Assembly: GCA_029938635.1 (NCBI GenBank)
Contig: JAOZUQ010000017.1
Location: 1-46,817 of the forward strand
DNA length: 46,817 bases
DNA from: Candidatus Aminicenantota bacterium
GTDB taxonomy: Bacteria > Acidobacteriota > Aminicenantia > UBA2199
Reading direction: 5' to 3'
The translations under genes were made by a program, and so were the position numbers. Position 1 is the stretch's first letter. Each line of letters opens with the position of its first letter. The notes beneath the pieces were generated by a model that did no database searches, had not been told where the DNA came from, and saw only the letters and a list, made by a program, of their open reading frames with translations. Positions 9,036 to 17,223 of the stretch are shown piece after piece.

Positions 9036-10037
9036 TTAATTTCCAAAACTTTTAGTTTTTTCTTCGGCCTTGGCCTTCAGTTTCTCCAGCAGTTCACCCG
9101 AAATCTTAAATGACAAGACTATCGAATCTGCAGTTGCACTGATATCAATATTATTTATAAGCTCAGCTATTTCCGGGCCGCCCATTGCTCCGAGTCCTTT
9201 CAGTCCGTTCAAAGTTGTTACCAGATTGGTATTTCCCTCTTCATTATAAGAGACCAGAACAAACTTACCTATCCATGTATTGCTGTTGAAATCTACGTTA
9301 CCGTAGAGAGCTTCTGCTTTTGAAAAGTCTGCCTGGATCATACTATTCCCTTTCATACCTTTCAGCTTCTCAGGGAATCTGAAAATAAAAGAGAAGATTG
9401 ATGAACCTCTGACTTTATCCATATACGATTTCATCTTCGGATCAGACAGTATGTTTTTTCCGCCTTTTCCTGCAAGTCCGGCTACTTTTTTAACACCTTC
9501 TATCGTTCCGGCAGTTATTATGTTGTCAGAAAGGAAAATAAATCCTGCTTCCTTCCCTTTTTCATCTTTGCCTGAATACATTGTCATGCCGTTAAAGTCA
9601 GAGGTCTGGAAATCTTTGCCTGACTCCTTCAAAAGTGCAAGCAGTTTCTGCTTGTCATAGTTGAGGTTTGCTATAAATGATAGTTCAGGTTCTTTCTCAT
9701 CCAGTTCACTGAAGATCGCAACTACGGCTGACTTGATATCTTTTTTCGGATCGATCCCTGTTTTTTCAATAAAATCCTGGTAGTTTTTGAATAATTTCTG
9801 TTTTTTGCTTAAATCGTCAAATTTCATATCATCTTTCATTTTGTCGAAAGCTGATATAGATGAAAGTTTATTGAAGTTTATCGTAAATAAACCGGTCGCT
9901 GTATCAGGTACATAATTGTAAAGGCTAACCAGATCGGCAGCAGTTTCTCCAACTGAAGTTTTATCATCACAACCTGTCACCAGTGCCAGCATTGAAATCA
10001 TGATCACAAATGTCACTAAAATGTTAGTTTTTTTCAT
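9036..10037 (-). CDS. Putative lipoprotein, DUF3352-like
   Basis: A 333-residue exported protein. The N-terminus has a charged start, a hydrophobic stretch and the lipobox V20-T21-G22-C23, so it should be lipidated at Cys23 and attached to the inner or outer membrane. The mature part begins with a phrase (VPDTATGLFTINFNKL) resembling the opening of DUF3352-type repeats, in which each half reports a beta-rich domain; a related pattern recurs further on. No catalytic motif was recognised. Many mature residues are Lys, Asp and Glu. It has a good ribosome site (AAGGAG) and its own promoter at 10071-10099, and is divergently arranged with the adaptor-barrel gene. Both are envelope proteins, but a functional link is only a guess. 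Confidence 0.8.
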   Translation of the reverse strand: MKKTNILVTFVIMISMLALVTGCDDKTSVGETAADLVSLYNYVPDTATGLFTINFNKLSSISAFDKMKDDMKFDDLSKKQKLFKNYQDFIEKTGIDPKKDIKSAVVAIFSELDEKEPELSFIANLNYDKQKLLALLKESGKDFQTSDFNGMTMYSGKDEKGKEAGFIFLSDNIITAGTIEGVKKVAGLAGKGGKNILSDPKMKSYMDKVRGSSIFSFIFRFPEKLKGMKGNSMIQADFSKAEALYGNVDFNSNTWIGKFVLVSYNEEGNTNLVTTLNGLKGLGAMGGPEIAELINNIDISATADSIVLSFKISGELLEKLKAKAEEKTKSFGN

Positions 10038-10070
10038 TATTTACTCCTTAAAATAACAATCCGTTTTCAG

Positions 10071-10099
10071 GTTATATCCCGTTCTGAACATTTAGTCAA
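10071..10099 (-). promoter_or_regulatory. Promoter of the lipoprotein gene
   Basis: On the minus strand: TTGACT (10099-10094), 17 bp, TATAAC (10076-10071). The predicted start near 10064 gives a leader of about 27 bases with AAGGAG before the ATG at 10037. Confidence 0.65.
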
Positions 10100-10193
10100 A
10101 CACATTCAGGGGCATATCTCGAAACAGAATGTCTTTTTATAGTTAAATACGAAAGATATGCAGGAATGTTCTGGAATGGATTTAAATATCAAA

Positions 10194-10224
10194 ATTCATG
10201 GATTTTTATGAATCACAATTCATG
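10194..10224. repeat. ATTCAT/ATGAAT inverted-repeat cluster, possible operator
   Basis: Three half-sites occur within 31 bases: ATTCATG (10194-10200), ATGAAT (10208-10213) and ATTCATG (10218-10224). The last two form an inverted repeat with a 4-base spacer (CACA). The cluster lies about 30 bases upstream of the consensus promoter of the adaptor-barrel gene, a usual place for an activator site. AT-rich background makes chance plausible. Confidence 0.3.
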
Positions 10225-10254
10225 ACTCAGATAAGGATCCGGACCTTTTTTAAG

Positions 10255-10283
10255 TTGACATATATGGTTCTGTTAAGTATAAT
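10255..10283 (+). promoter_or_regulatory. Full-consensus sigma-70 promoter of the adaptor-barrel gene
   Basis: TTGACA at 10255-10260, exactly 17 bp, TATAAT at 10278-10283: both hexamers match the sigma-70 consensus perfectly. The predicted start near 10290 gives a leader of about 29 bases with an AGGAG ribosome site before the ATG at 10319. Such a promoter suggests high basal expression unless repressed. Confidence 0.85.
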
Positions 10284-10318
10284 TCGAGTTTAAATCTAAA
10301 TTCTTTTTAGGAGCAAAC

Positions 10319-13210
10319 ATGAAAAAAATCTGTACACTGTTGTTAACGACTATATTTATATTTGCGGTAGTATCCGGAACCTTTTTATCAGGTCAGGATA
10401 ATGCAGATAAGGGGCAGGAAGGATTTGTTGATTTTCTTGTCAAGAACAAGGAAATACTTAATTACGAATCTTTCGGTACTTTTGAACATGAGGACTGGAT
10501 CGAGGTCAGAGTGTATTGCTCGGATGAATCCAGAAAGAAGATCGAAGAAAATTTGTCAGTATTTAACTATAAAGACTACAACTATAAGAGCACTGATACA
10601 GGCTCAGGTACTCTTTTTGTTGTTTTTGTCAAAGCTGAAAGTGATGCCAAAACAACTCTAGTTGTAAAAAAACCGGAAAAAAAGAAAAAATGTCCACGTA
10701 AAGTATTTGTTGAATTTGAAAAGATCGGGATGAAGAGTTTTAATGAGTACAAATATTTTGAAAAAGGCTTAACTGACGGTGGAGTATCGTCTATCTTTTC
10801 CAGTATGTCCGGTGAGGTTGCAAAAGTATTTTTTAATCCCGGAGATAAAATTGAGAAAGGGGATGTCCTCCTCAATTTTGATGTGTCAAAATTAGATGGG
10901 CAGATTGCGGAGACTGAAACATCTCTTACCGATTGGAGAACTAACCTCAGGAAGAGAACACAATGGAAAGTTCGTAGTGCGAGGGCTGAACTTCAGGCGG
11001 AGAATAAAGTTAAAGAATTTGAAACAGAACTTGAAAGGCTTAAAACCCTGAAAGGAAATAATGTTCTGGTAGCTGAGAAAACCGGACAGATCATATCTGT
11101 AATCGCTTCAGGTATTGTTTTGGCTGAGAATGATGAGGTTGCTAAAGTTCTTGATAATTCAGTCATGAAGATGATCGTGTCAGGAAATGATGCAATACTT
11201 TTATCAGGGCTTGAATCACTTTCTGTAAGATTTGACGGTGTTGATGAAATAATGACAGGTAAGGTGGAAAAAGTGGATGGAAATGTTGTTGTTTCCTTCG
11301 ACAATAAAGATCTCAGCTTATCATCAAAAAGTATTGCAAAATTTAAAGTGCTCCTTAAAGCTTATGACTCAGTTGTTGTTCTCGACAGGTCTAAAGTTAA
11401 AAAAGATGAATCGGGTGATTATGTTTTCCTGATACAGAAAAAAAGGGCAAAAAAAATATATGTCCAGACCGGACCGGTAGAAGGTGATCTGGTAGTGATC
11501 CTTTCAGGATTGAATGAGAATGATGATCTTATCACCACAGATGATGATTGTCTGTATGACGGGAAAAAACTGAAGTTCACTCCACCTGCACCTAAAAAGA
11601 AAGTTGTTAAAAAAGCAAAAAAGGTGATCGAAAAGAGAGAAGAGCCGGTAAAAAAGATTGAGAAGAGAGAGGAAACTCCGGTTGTTGCCAATGAAGTTAA
11701 GTATATGGAAAAAAAGGAATGGAGTGACTTTGATAATTGTCCTAATACTCTGAAGGTAAAAACCAGAACAATAAAGCAGGGAAGTTTCTTCGGTTACGAA
11801 ACTTTTGAATCTGTTATCTCTTCAGGCGCTGTAGAGATCATCAGTTCAGAAATAGAAGGTGCTATTGCTGAAGTTAATGCTGTGGAGGGAAGTGAAGTTT
11901 CCAGGGGACAGCTCCTCATTACTCTTGATGTCGAAGATATGAAGAAAAAACTTGATAATGCAAGGACTTCACTTGAAGAGTGGAAAAAGCTTCTTACTAA
12001 TATCGAATCATGGACAGACAGATCTGAGAACCTTGAGAATGAACTAAAAGAGAAAATAAGAAAAATATCTCTACTTATTCCGAAACTCGGAAATATGATC
12101 TCCAATGCGAATATATATTCACCTGTTGATGGTGTGATTACTTTTATTGTAAATAGTGGAGATACGGTTAATGAAGGTGATGTTCTTGCAAAGATCGAAG
12201 ATAGTACTCGCGTATACATTCCAGTTAATGTTGATGATGTTTCAAAATATAATGAAGATATGAAGGTGGAAACAGCATTTAAGGAGATTGCAGGTTCTTT
12301 CCCCGGAAAACTTAAGATATCAGATGGAAAGATGATAGCAATTGTTGATAATTTTTCAAAAGCTTTCTCAGCAGGGATGAAGGCAAAGATCAATATCATG
12401 AGGGAATACAATGATGTTATCGTAAGCAATAAAAGTGAAATCCTCCGAGACTCTGAAGGATATTACGGGTTTATTGTAGACAAGAACCGTGCAAAAAGAG
12501 TTGCCCTCACAGTCGGCGCTGACAAAGGAAGCAAGATCATGGTCCTTTCAGGATTGAAAGAGGGTGATGAACTTATCATCTCAAGATTCGATTGCCTTGA
12601 GGACGGAAAAAAGATCAAGATAAAATATTTTGATGCCGCAGAAGGAAAATATGTTATTAAAAGGACTGCGAAGGAGAAAGTGGATATAGCCGGAAGACTA
12701 TTTGAAAAGAAAGTGGCTACAGGACTCGGAATCGGAATGTACATGGTCTCAGACGAGGTATTCACAAATGTTTATGGATCAGGGGTTATATCCGGTGTAT
12801 TCGATATCTCTTTTAACGTATTCAACAGAGTGGAATTGTTCACTAATGTCTGGTATATCCCCAAGGCAGGTTCTTCTGAATCAATTTCCTCGGTTGATCT
12901 TTCGATGTTCTCATTCTATATTGGTGCAAAGTATCTGATAAACTGGACAGGGGATTTCCTGCCTTATATCGGAGTTGCTATGAACTCTCTCGCTGTGAAG
13001 GAAACAAGCGAAGAACTGGATCTTGCAACTTCCTACAGAACTTCAATCGGGTTTTCAGGTATTGGAGGTTTTTATTATAAGCTGAAGGAAAATATGAACC
13101 TGAAATTTGATATCAGATATGATCTTAATAAAATGAAAATTGAGGAATTTGAATCTGAGCTTGATTTCTCAGGGATCAAAATTGCATTTGGAATTGTTTT
13201 AAGATTTTAA
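10319..13210 (+). CDS. Tandem periplasmic-adaptor (HlyD/RND-MFP-like) protein fused to an outer-membrane beta-barrel
   Basis: A 963-residue exported protein with an architecture I do not recognise. Residues 1-25 are a signal peptide. Residues 36-110 are an unassigned small domain. Unit 1 (about 130-420) and unit 2 (about 478-770) are homologous: each has a split lipoyl-like pair (first halves at 162-188 and 512-537; second halves at 251-279 and 601-628), a short helical insert, and a closing beta segment (367-420 and 715-768) with the shared phrases KxRAK and LSGLxExD. This is the plan of membrane-fusion/efflux adaptors. A Lys/Glu-rich linker (425-465) separates the units. Residues 795-963 look like an eight-stranded outer-membrane barrel and end ...VLRF, the C-terminal Phe expected for BAM insertion. 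No inner-membrane pump or outer-membrane channel gene is nearby. A strong promoter precedes it and a terminator follows. Confidence 0.82.
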   Translation: MKKICTLLLTTIFIFAVVSGTFLSGQDNADKGQEGFVDFLVKNKEILNYESFGTFEHEDWIEVRVYCSDESRKKIEENLSVFNYKDYNYKSTDTGSGTLFVVFVKAESDAKTTLVVKKPEKKKKCPRKVFVEFEKIGMKSFNEYKYFEKGLTDGGVSSIFSSMSGEVAKVFFNPGDKIEKGDVLLNFDVSKLDGQIAETETSLTDWRTNLRKRTQWKVRSARAELQAENKVKEFETELERLKTLKGNNVLVAEKTGQIISVIASGIVLAENDEVAKVLDNSVMKMIVSGNDAILLSGLESLSVRFDGVDEIMTGKVEKVDGNVVVSFDNKDLSLSSKSIAKFKVLLKAYDSVVVLDRSKVKKDESGDYVFLIQKKRAKKIYVQTGPVEGDLVVILSGLNENDDLITTDDDCLYDGKKLKFTPPAPKKKVVKKAKKVIEKREEPVKKIEKREETPVVANEVKYMEKKEWSDFDNCPNTLKVKTRTIKQGSFFGYETFESVISSGAVEIISSEIEGAIAEVNAVEGSEVSRGQLLITLDVEDMKKKLDNARTSLEEWKKLLTNIESWTDRSENLENELKEKIRKISLLIPKLGNMISNANIYSPVDGVITFIVNSGDTVNEGDVLAKIEDSTRVYIPVNVDDVSKYNEDMKVETAFKEIAGSFPGKLKISDGKMIAIVDNFSKAFSAGMKAKINIMREYNDVIVSNKSEILRDSEGYYGFIVDKNRAKRVALTVGADKGSKIMVLSGLKEGDELIISRFDCLEDGKKIKIKYFDAAEGKYVIKRTAKEKVDIAGRLFEKKVATGLGIGMYMVSDEVFTNVYGSGVISGVFDISFNVFNRVELFTNVWYIPKAGSSESISSVDLSMFSFYIGAKYLINWTGDFLPYIGVAMNSLAVKETSEELDLATSYRTSIGFSGIGGFYYKLKENMNLKFDIRYDLNKMKIEEFESELDFSGIKIAFGIVLRF

Positions 13211-13225
13211 TGTTATAAATTAAAT

Positions 13226-13261
13226 AAAAAGCCCGGTGTTTGAATAACGGGCTTTTTTTTT
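13226..13261 (+). terminator. Rho-independent terminator after the adaptor-barrel gene
   Basis: Stem AAAAAGCCCG (13226-13235) pairs with CGGGCTTTTT (13248-13257), followed by more T residues. It starts 16 bases after the stop codon. Confidence 0.9.
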
Positions 13262-13351
13262 ACCCTTTTTTTTAGTACTTTTGATTTCCTTTTTCGTATA
13301 CAATGTTATTTCCGGAATGGGGAGTTTTTCTTCAAATCCGGTGGAGGCACA

Positions 13352-15910
13352 ATGAAATTAAAAATACTATTCGTAATTATTGTTCTTATTATTACTTTTC
13401 CTGTTCTCTCAGAGCAGGAGAAAAAGCCTGCAGTTGAAAAAATTGATTCATGGTTGCAGCTGGGGCCTGCTCCGGTTACTCTTCTGGAGAACAGGGTTTA
13501 TTCAGACAACAGGGCAAGAGCCGATCACGACTATCTGGATGTCAGTTCTGTTATTCCACTTTCAGGTAAGAGGGTACAATGGCTTCCCGGGTCATTTCTC
13601 ACCTGGGAAAAAGGAGAAAACTTCACTTTCACTCCTGCAACAGATTCAATATATTATTTTGCAACATACCCGGATACATACAAGAGGCTTAAATCAGTTC
13701 TTGTTATTAACGGGATATCTGAATCATTTATAGATGTATATTTTGATGGCAGGAAGGTTAAAAAGAATTTCAACAAAAAAAAAGGAGTAGTTAAAGCAGA
13801 TCTTGATATGCTTAACTCCAAACATATATTGCTTCTCAAGGTTCTTGTCCCCGGAGGGAAAAAATTCACTCTGGATGCTGCGATCGAGAATGGCAATCAG
13901 GTAAAAGATAGGGATATCCTGTTCTCAACGGATCTGTACCGGAGAGTTAATTTCAGAAATATTCTTAATATGGTGAGAGTTTCAGGTATCCGTTTATCTC
14001 CGAACGGTAAACTGGCATTTGTTACATTGAAGAAAACTGAACAGGATGGGAAATCCATCACTTGGAATGAAATATTGAAAGTTTCTTCAGGTGAGATAAT
14101 TTACACGACTGAAGGAGCCGGACCACTTTCAGGAGTGAAATGGTTGAAAGATTCTTCATCTATAACTTATACAAAAACCAAAAAGGATATTACTTCTATT
14201 TTCAGGATGATGCTGAGAACCGGCAAAAGAGTATTAATAGCAAAAAATATCAGGAACTTTTCAAATTATTGGTGGTCTCCGGATAATACTTATTTGATAT
14301 ATACAAAATATTTTAAAAAGGATACAGGAAAAGGATTTAAATATGTCAGTGAAATACCTGAGAGAGCCAACTCTTCAGTATATAAAGGATCAGTATTCCT
14401 TTATTTCCCAAAAGGGGGTGTAACTCATAAAATTGCGACAAAAGATGATGATCTTGGTAATGCAATAATAAGTCCTGACAACAAAAAAATAATTTTGCAG
14501 AAGAGTATTACTGATAATAAGAACAGGCCGTATTATAAAAACATCCTTTATCTTCTTGATATGGAAACCCTTTCTCTTAACAAATTTTTCGAGAGTAACC
14601 TTGCGTTTCCGGTAATGTGGTCACCGGATTCAAAGAAGCTTCTGATGACCGGAGGCCCCTCCGCTTTTTCCGGAGCAGGAATGGAATTGGAGAAAAAGGT
14701 AATTCCTAATGATTATGATACTCAGGTTTATATATTTGATCCTGAGACAGGTAAAACTGATCCTGTAACAAAAGGTTTCGACCCGTCTGTGAACAGTGCA
14801 TTCTGGGGGAGTCGAAAAACAATCTATTTGTCAGTAACAGAGGGCTCATATGAAAATTTGTACAAATATAATATATCCCGCAGACAATTCACGAAGATAA
14901 ATACACCGGTAGACGTTACCGGAAGAGTCTGGTTCTCACAAAATGGAAGGACTGCACTTTTCTGGGGGTCAGGGTCAGCTGTCCCTCATAAGCTTTATAA
15001 ATCAAATCTCCATTCCGGCAAAACTGCTCTACTGAAAGATTATAATCTGGAAGATTTTAAATATGTAAAATTCGGAAAAGTTGAAAATTGGGATCATAAC
15101 GATGGCAATGGCAAAATTATCTATGGAAGGATCTACTATCCTGTGAATTTTAATAAAGACGAGAAATATCCATGCATAGTTTATTATTATGGCGGGACAT
15201 CACCTGTTGAGAGGAGTTTCGGCGGACGTTACCCTTTCAACTGGTATGCTGCGAACGGCTATGTGGTTTATGTACTTCAGCCTAGTGGAACCGTCGGTTA
15301 TGGGCAGAAATTTTCCTCGGTTCATGTTAATGACTGGGGGAAGGTTACATCTGGAGATGTGATATCAGCGACAAAAGCTTTCCTTAAGGCTAATCCTTAT
15401 GTAGATCCGGAAAGGGTTGGTGCAATGGGTGCTTCATATGGTGGATTTCTCACACAATATCTTGCTACGCAGACAGATGTTTTCTCTGCATTTATTTCTC
15501 ATGCAGGGATCAGTTCATTGTCAAGTTATTGGGGAATAGGTGATTGGGGATATACTTATAGCGGAGTTGCAACCGCTGGAAGTTTTCCATGGAACAGGAA
15601 GGATATCTATGTTGAGCGTAGCCCTCTTTTCATGGCGGATAAAATTAATACCCCTCTTCTTCTGCTTCATGGAGAAAAAGATAACAATGTGCCTCCGGGA
15701 GAGAGTTATCAAATGTATACTGCATTAAAACTTCTGGGCAAAGAAGTTGCGCTTATTACAATAGACGGCCAGGCACACTGGATCCTGAATTATTCCAAGA
15801 GGATAAGGTGGATGAAAACGATAATTGCATGGTATGATAAATGGCTGAAAGGTGATCCATTCTATTGGGATAATCTTTATGGCAAGTATATAGATAAGAA
15901 GAAAGAATAG
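13352..15910 (+). CDS. Exported S9-family prolyl oligopeptidase-like serine peptidase
   Basis: An 852-residue exported peptidase of the prolyl oligopeptidase family (S9). Residues 1-20 are a signal peptide. Residues 30-190 form an extra N-terminal beta-rich domain; 200-590 hold repeated WSPD/SPD-type blades of a seven-bladed propeller-like region; the alpha/beta hydrolase domain follows from about 600. The catalytic triad is visible: nucleophile S695 in GASYGGF, D777 in HGEKDNNVPP and H809 in DGQAHW. Family members are dipeptidyl- or acylaminoacyl-peptidases that process short peptides, so a role in periplasmic peptide scavenging is likely. GGAGG precedes the ATG. It is downstream of a terminator, so it needs its own promoter; a TACAAT near 13299 is only a weak candidate. 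Confidence 0.93.
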   Translation: MKLKILFVIIVLIITFPVLSEQEKKPAVEKIDSWLQLGPAPVTLLENRVYSDNRARADHDYLDVSSVIPLSGKRVQWLPGSFLTWEKGENFTFTPATDSIYYFATYPDTYKRLKSVLVINGISESFIDVYFDGRKVKKNFNKKKGVVKADLDMLNSKHILLLKVLVPGGKKFTLDAAIENGNQVKDRDILFSTDLYRRVNFRNILNMVRVSGIRLSPNGKLAFVTLKKTEQDGKSITWNEILKVSSGEIIYTTEGAGPLSGVKWLKDSSSITYTKTKKDITSIFRMMLRTGKRVLIAKNIRNFSNYWWSPDNTYLIYTKYFKKDTGKGFKYVSEIPERANSSVYKGSVFLYFPKGGVTHKIATKDDDLGNAIISPDNKKIILQKSITDNKNRPYYKNILYLLDMETLSLNKFFESNLAFPVMWSPDSKKLLMTGGPSAFSGAGMELEKKVIPNDYDTQVYIFDPETGKTDPVTKGFDPSVNSAFWGSRKTIYLSVTEGSYENLYKYNISRRQFTKINTPVDVTGRVWFSQNGRTALFWGSGSAVPHKLYKSNLHSGKTALLKDYNLEDFKYVKFGKVENWDHNDGNGKIIYGRIYYPVNFNKDEKYPCIVYYYGGTSPVERSFGGRYPFNWYAANGYVVYVLQPSGTVGYGQKFSSVHVNDWGKVTSGDVISATKAFLKANPYVDPERVGAMGASYGGFLTQYLATQTDVFSAFISHAGISSLSSYWGIGDWGYTYSGVATAGSFPWNRKDIYVERSPLFMADKINTPLLLLHGEKDNNVPPGESYQMYTALKLLGKEVALITIDGQAHWILNYSKRIRWMKTIIAWYDKWLKGDPFYWDNLYGKYIDKKKE

Positions 15911-15977
15911 ATAGAAACTGGAAAATATTTACTAAAATAGTTCCCTTGATACAAATCTATCATAAAGGGAGGCACTA

Positions 15978-16475
15978 ATGGCTAACTGGATATATAAAAT
16001 AAAAGAGGTTGAAGAGTGTGCAGGCATACTCTATCTTACAATATCAAAAAAGACTGAAAATGTTTACCCTGAAATCTCAGAATTGTTCCATCAATTATAT
16101 AAGGATGAGGTTCATCATGGAGGGCAGGCGGATTTCATTAGCAATCTCTTTAAAGAATCAGAGAACTCTTTTCGCAACGATGAAAATAATCAGAAAATAT
16201 TATGTGACAGAATAAAATTTATAGAAGACATTACAAAAGTGATAGAAGAGAAAGAGATGTATCTTCATCCTGTTGACCTTTTGAAGATCGCTATTGAACT
16301 TGAGGAGAATATGGGTGAAGGGCATGAGTTGATATCTGAAAGCGTTAGTGATCCTGAACTTAAAAAACTTATAAACAGTATGGCACTTGAGGATAAGGTC
16401 CATACAAAAAGGATTCGTGATTTTCTTGAGTCTTATGAACGGAAACTTCCCGGATCAGAAAATTCCGAGGAGTAA
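15978..16475 (+). CDS. Ferritin-like (rubrerythrin-type) diiron protein
   Basis: A 165-residue all-helical protein that fits the rubrerythrin/ferritin-like four-helix bundle. Candidate iron ligands are spaced as in that family: E12/E13 in helix 1, E44-x-x-H47 in helix 2, E107-E110 in helix 3 and E138/D139-x-x-H142 in helix 4. It lacks a C-terminal rubredoxin domain. Members reduce peroxide or bind iron in the cytoplasm of anaerobes. Good ribosome site (GGGAGG). Its 3-prime end overlaps the 3-prime end of sufT on the other strand by 21 bases, so the two transcripts are complementary there. Its position beside the SUF operon fits iron and oxidative-stress handling. The function is inferred from residue spacing only. 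Confidence 0.72.
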   Translation: MANWIYKIKEVEECAGILYLTISKKTENVYPEISELFHQLYKDEVHHGGQADFISNLFKESENSFRNDENNQKILCDRIKFIEDITKVIEEKEMYLHPVDLLKIAIELEENMGEGHELISESVSDPELKKLINSMALEDKVHTKRIRDFLESYERKLPGSENSEE

Positions 16476-16769
16476 TCTGGCTTCCTCTGACATCATTTCT
16501 TTAGTGAACGGAGGGTCCCATACCAGATCTACATATGCAGATTTCACACTTTCCACAGCTGCTACTTTTTCTCCGACTTCACTCGGCATTGAATCGGCGA
16601 CAGGGCAATTCGGGGATGTCAGGGTCATTTCTATTCTTACATTTTTTTCTTCATCGATGTCAATTTTATATATGAGTCCGAGATCGTAAATATTGAGAGG
16701 TAATTCCGGATCGTAGATGTGCTGGAGTGCCTCAATTATTTTTTTTCTGAGAGTATCTGTATCGCTCAT
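16455..16769 (-). CDS. sufT: SufT-like MIP18/DUF59 iron-sulfur assembly factor
   Basis: A 104-residue DUF59 (MIP18/PaaD-like) protein. I choose the ATG at 16769 (MSDTDTLRKKI), 4 bases after the sufU stop; a longer frame starting at 16811 would run back into sufU and has no support. The typical phrases are present: YDPELPLNIYDLGLIY near the N-terminus, a TSPNCPVAD motif with the conserved Cys, and a final VWDPPFT segment. SufT proteins help mature or deliver Fe-S clusters in the cytoplasm and commonly end suf operons, as here. It is the last gene of the operon and overlaps the convergent ferritin-like gene. Confidence 0.9.
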   Translation of the reverse strand: MSDTDTLRKKIIEALQHIYDPELPLNIYDLGLIYKIDIDEEKNVRIEMTLTSPNCPVADSMPSEVGEKVAAVESVKSAYVDLVWDPPFTKEMMSEEARLLLGIF

Positions 16770-16773
16770 TATC

Positions 16774-17223
16774 TTACTCGATTGATGATTCCCCATTTCC
16801 GTTAATAGCATTGTTCATTGTATGCCAGATCAGAGTGGCGCATTTTATCCTGGTTGGAAAATCTCTTACACCCTGTAGTGGCTCAATTGTACATATTTCT
16901 TCAGGAACTTCCAGGCATGGCTTGTCGCTTGTCATCATATTCTGGAATTCACTGAACATTTTTTTTGCTTCCTCTACCGTTTTCCCCTTGAGGTTAGCGG
17001 TCATCATTGATGCAGATGATTTCGAGATCGCACATCCGGCGCCTTCGAATCTCACGTCAATTATCCGGTCATTTTCAATCTTAAGATAAATAGAATAATG
17101 ATCTCCGCACATGGGGTTGTAGCCTTCAGCTTTGTGGGTACAATCATTCATCGTCCCGTAGTTGCGGGGGTTTTTGTTATGGTCGAGTATTATTTCCTGA
17201 TAAAGATCTTTCAAATCAGACAT
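16774..17223 (-). CDS. sufU: SufU iron-sulfur scaffold / zinc-dependent sulfurtransferase
   Basis: A 149-residue protein of the IscU/NifU-N family, SufU subtype. The three cysteines and the aspartate of the metal site are C39, D41, C64 and C128. The longer stretch between the second and third Cys compared with IscU is the SufU hallmark. In characterised SufU proteins a zinc ion at this site accepts the persulfide sulfur from SufS; SufU thereby replaces SufE, for which no gene is present here. The start codon overlaps the sufS stop (TAATG), so the two should be translated in step. Cytoplasmic. Confidence 0.94.
   Translation of the reverse strand: MSDLKDLYQEIILDHNKNPRNYGTMNDCTHKAEGYNPMCGDHYSIYLKIENDRIIDVRFEGAGCAISKSSASMMTANLKGKTVEEAKKMFSEFQNMMTSDKPCLEVPEEICTIEPLQGVRDFPTRIKCATLIWHTMNNAINGNGESSIE

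Noticed and set aside
11794-12429. Long open frame (211 codons) on the minus strand inside the adaptor-barrel gene
   Set aside because: It is Ser/Phe/Ile-rich and low in complexity, a typical shadow of a Lys/Glu-rich gene; no ribosome site or family match, while the plus-strand gene is clear.
16770-16811. Upstream ATG giving a 118-residue SufT
   Set aside because: It would overlap sufU by 38 bases with no ribosome site; the ATG at 16769 follows the sufU stop by 4 bases.
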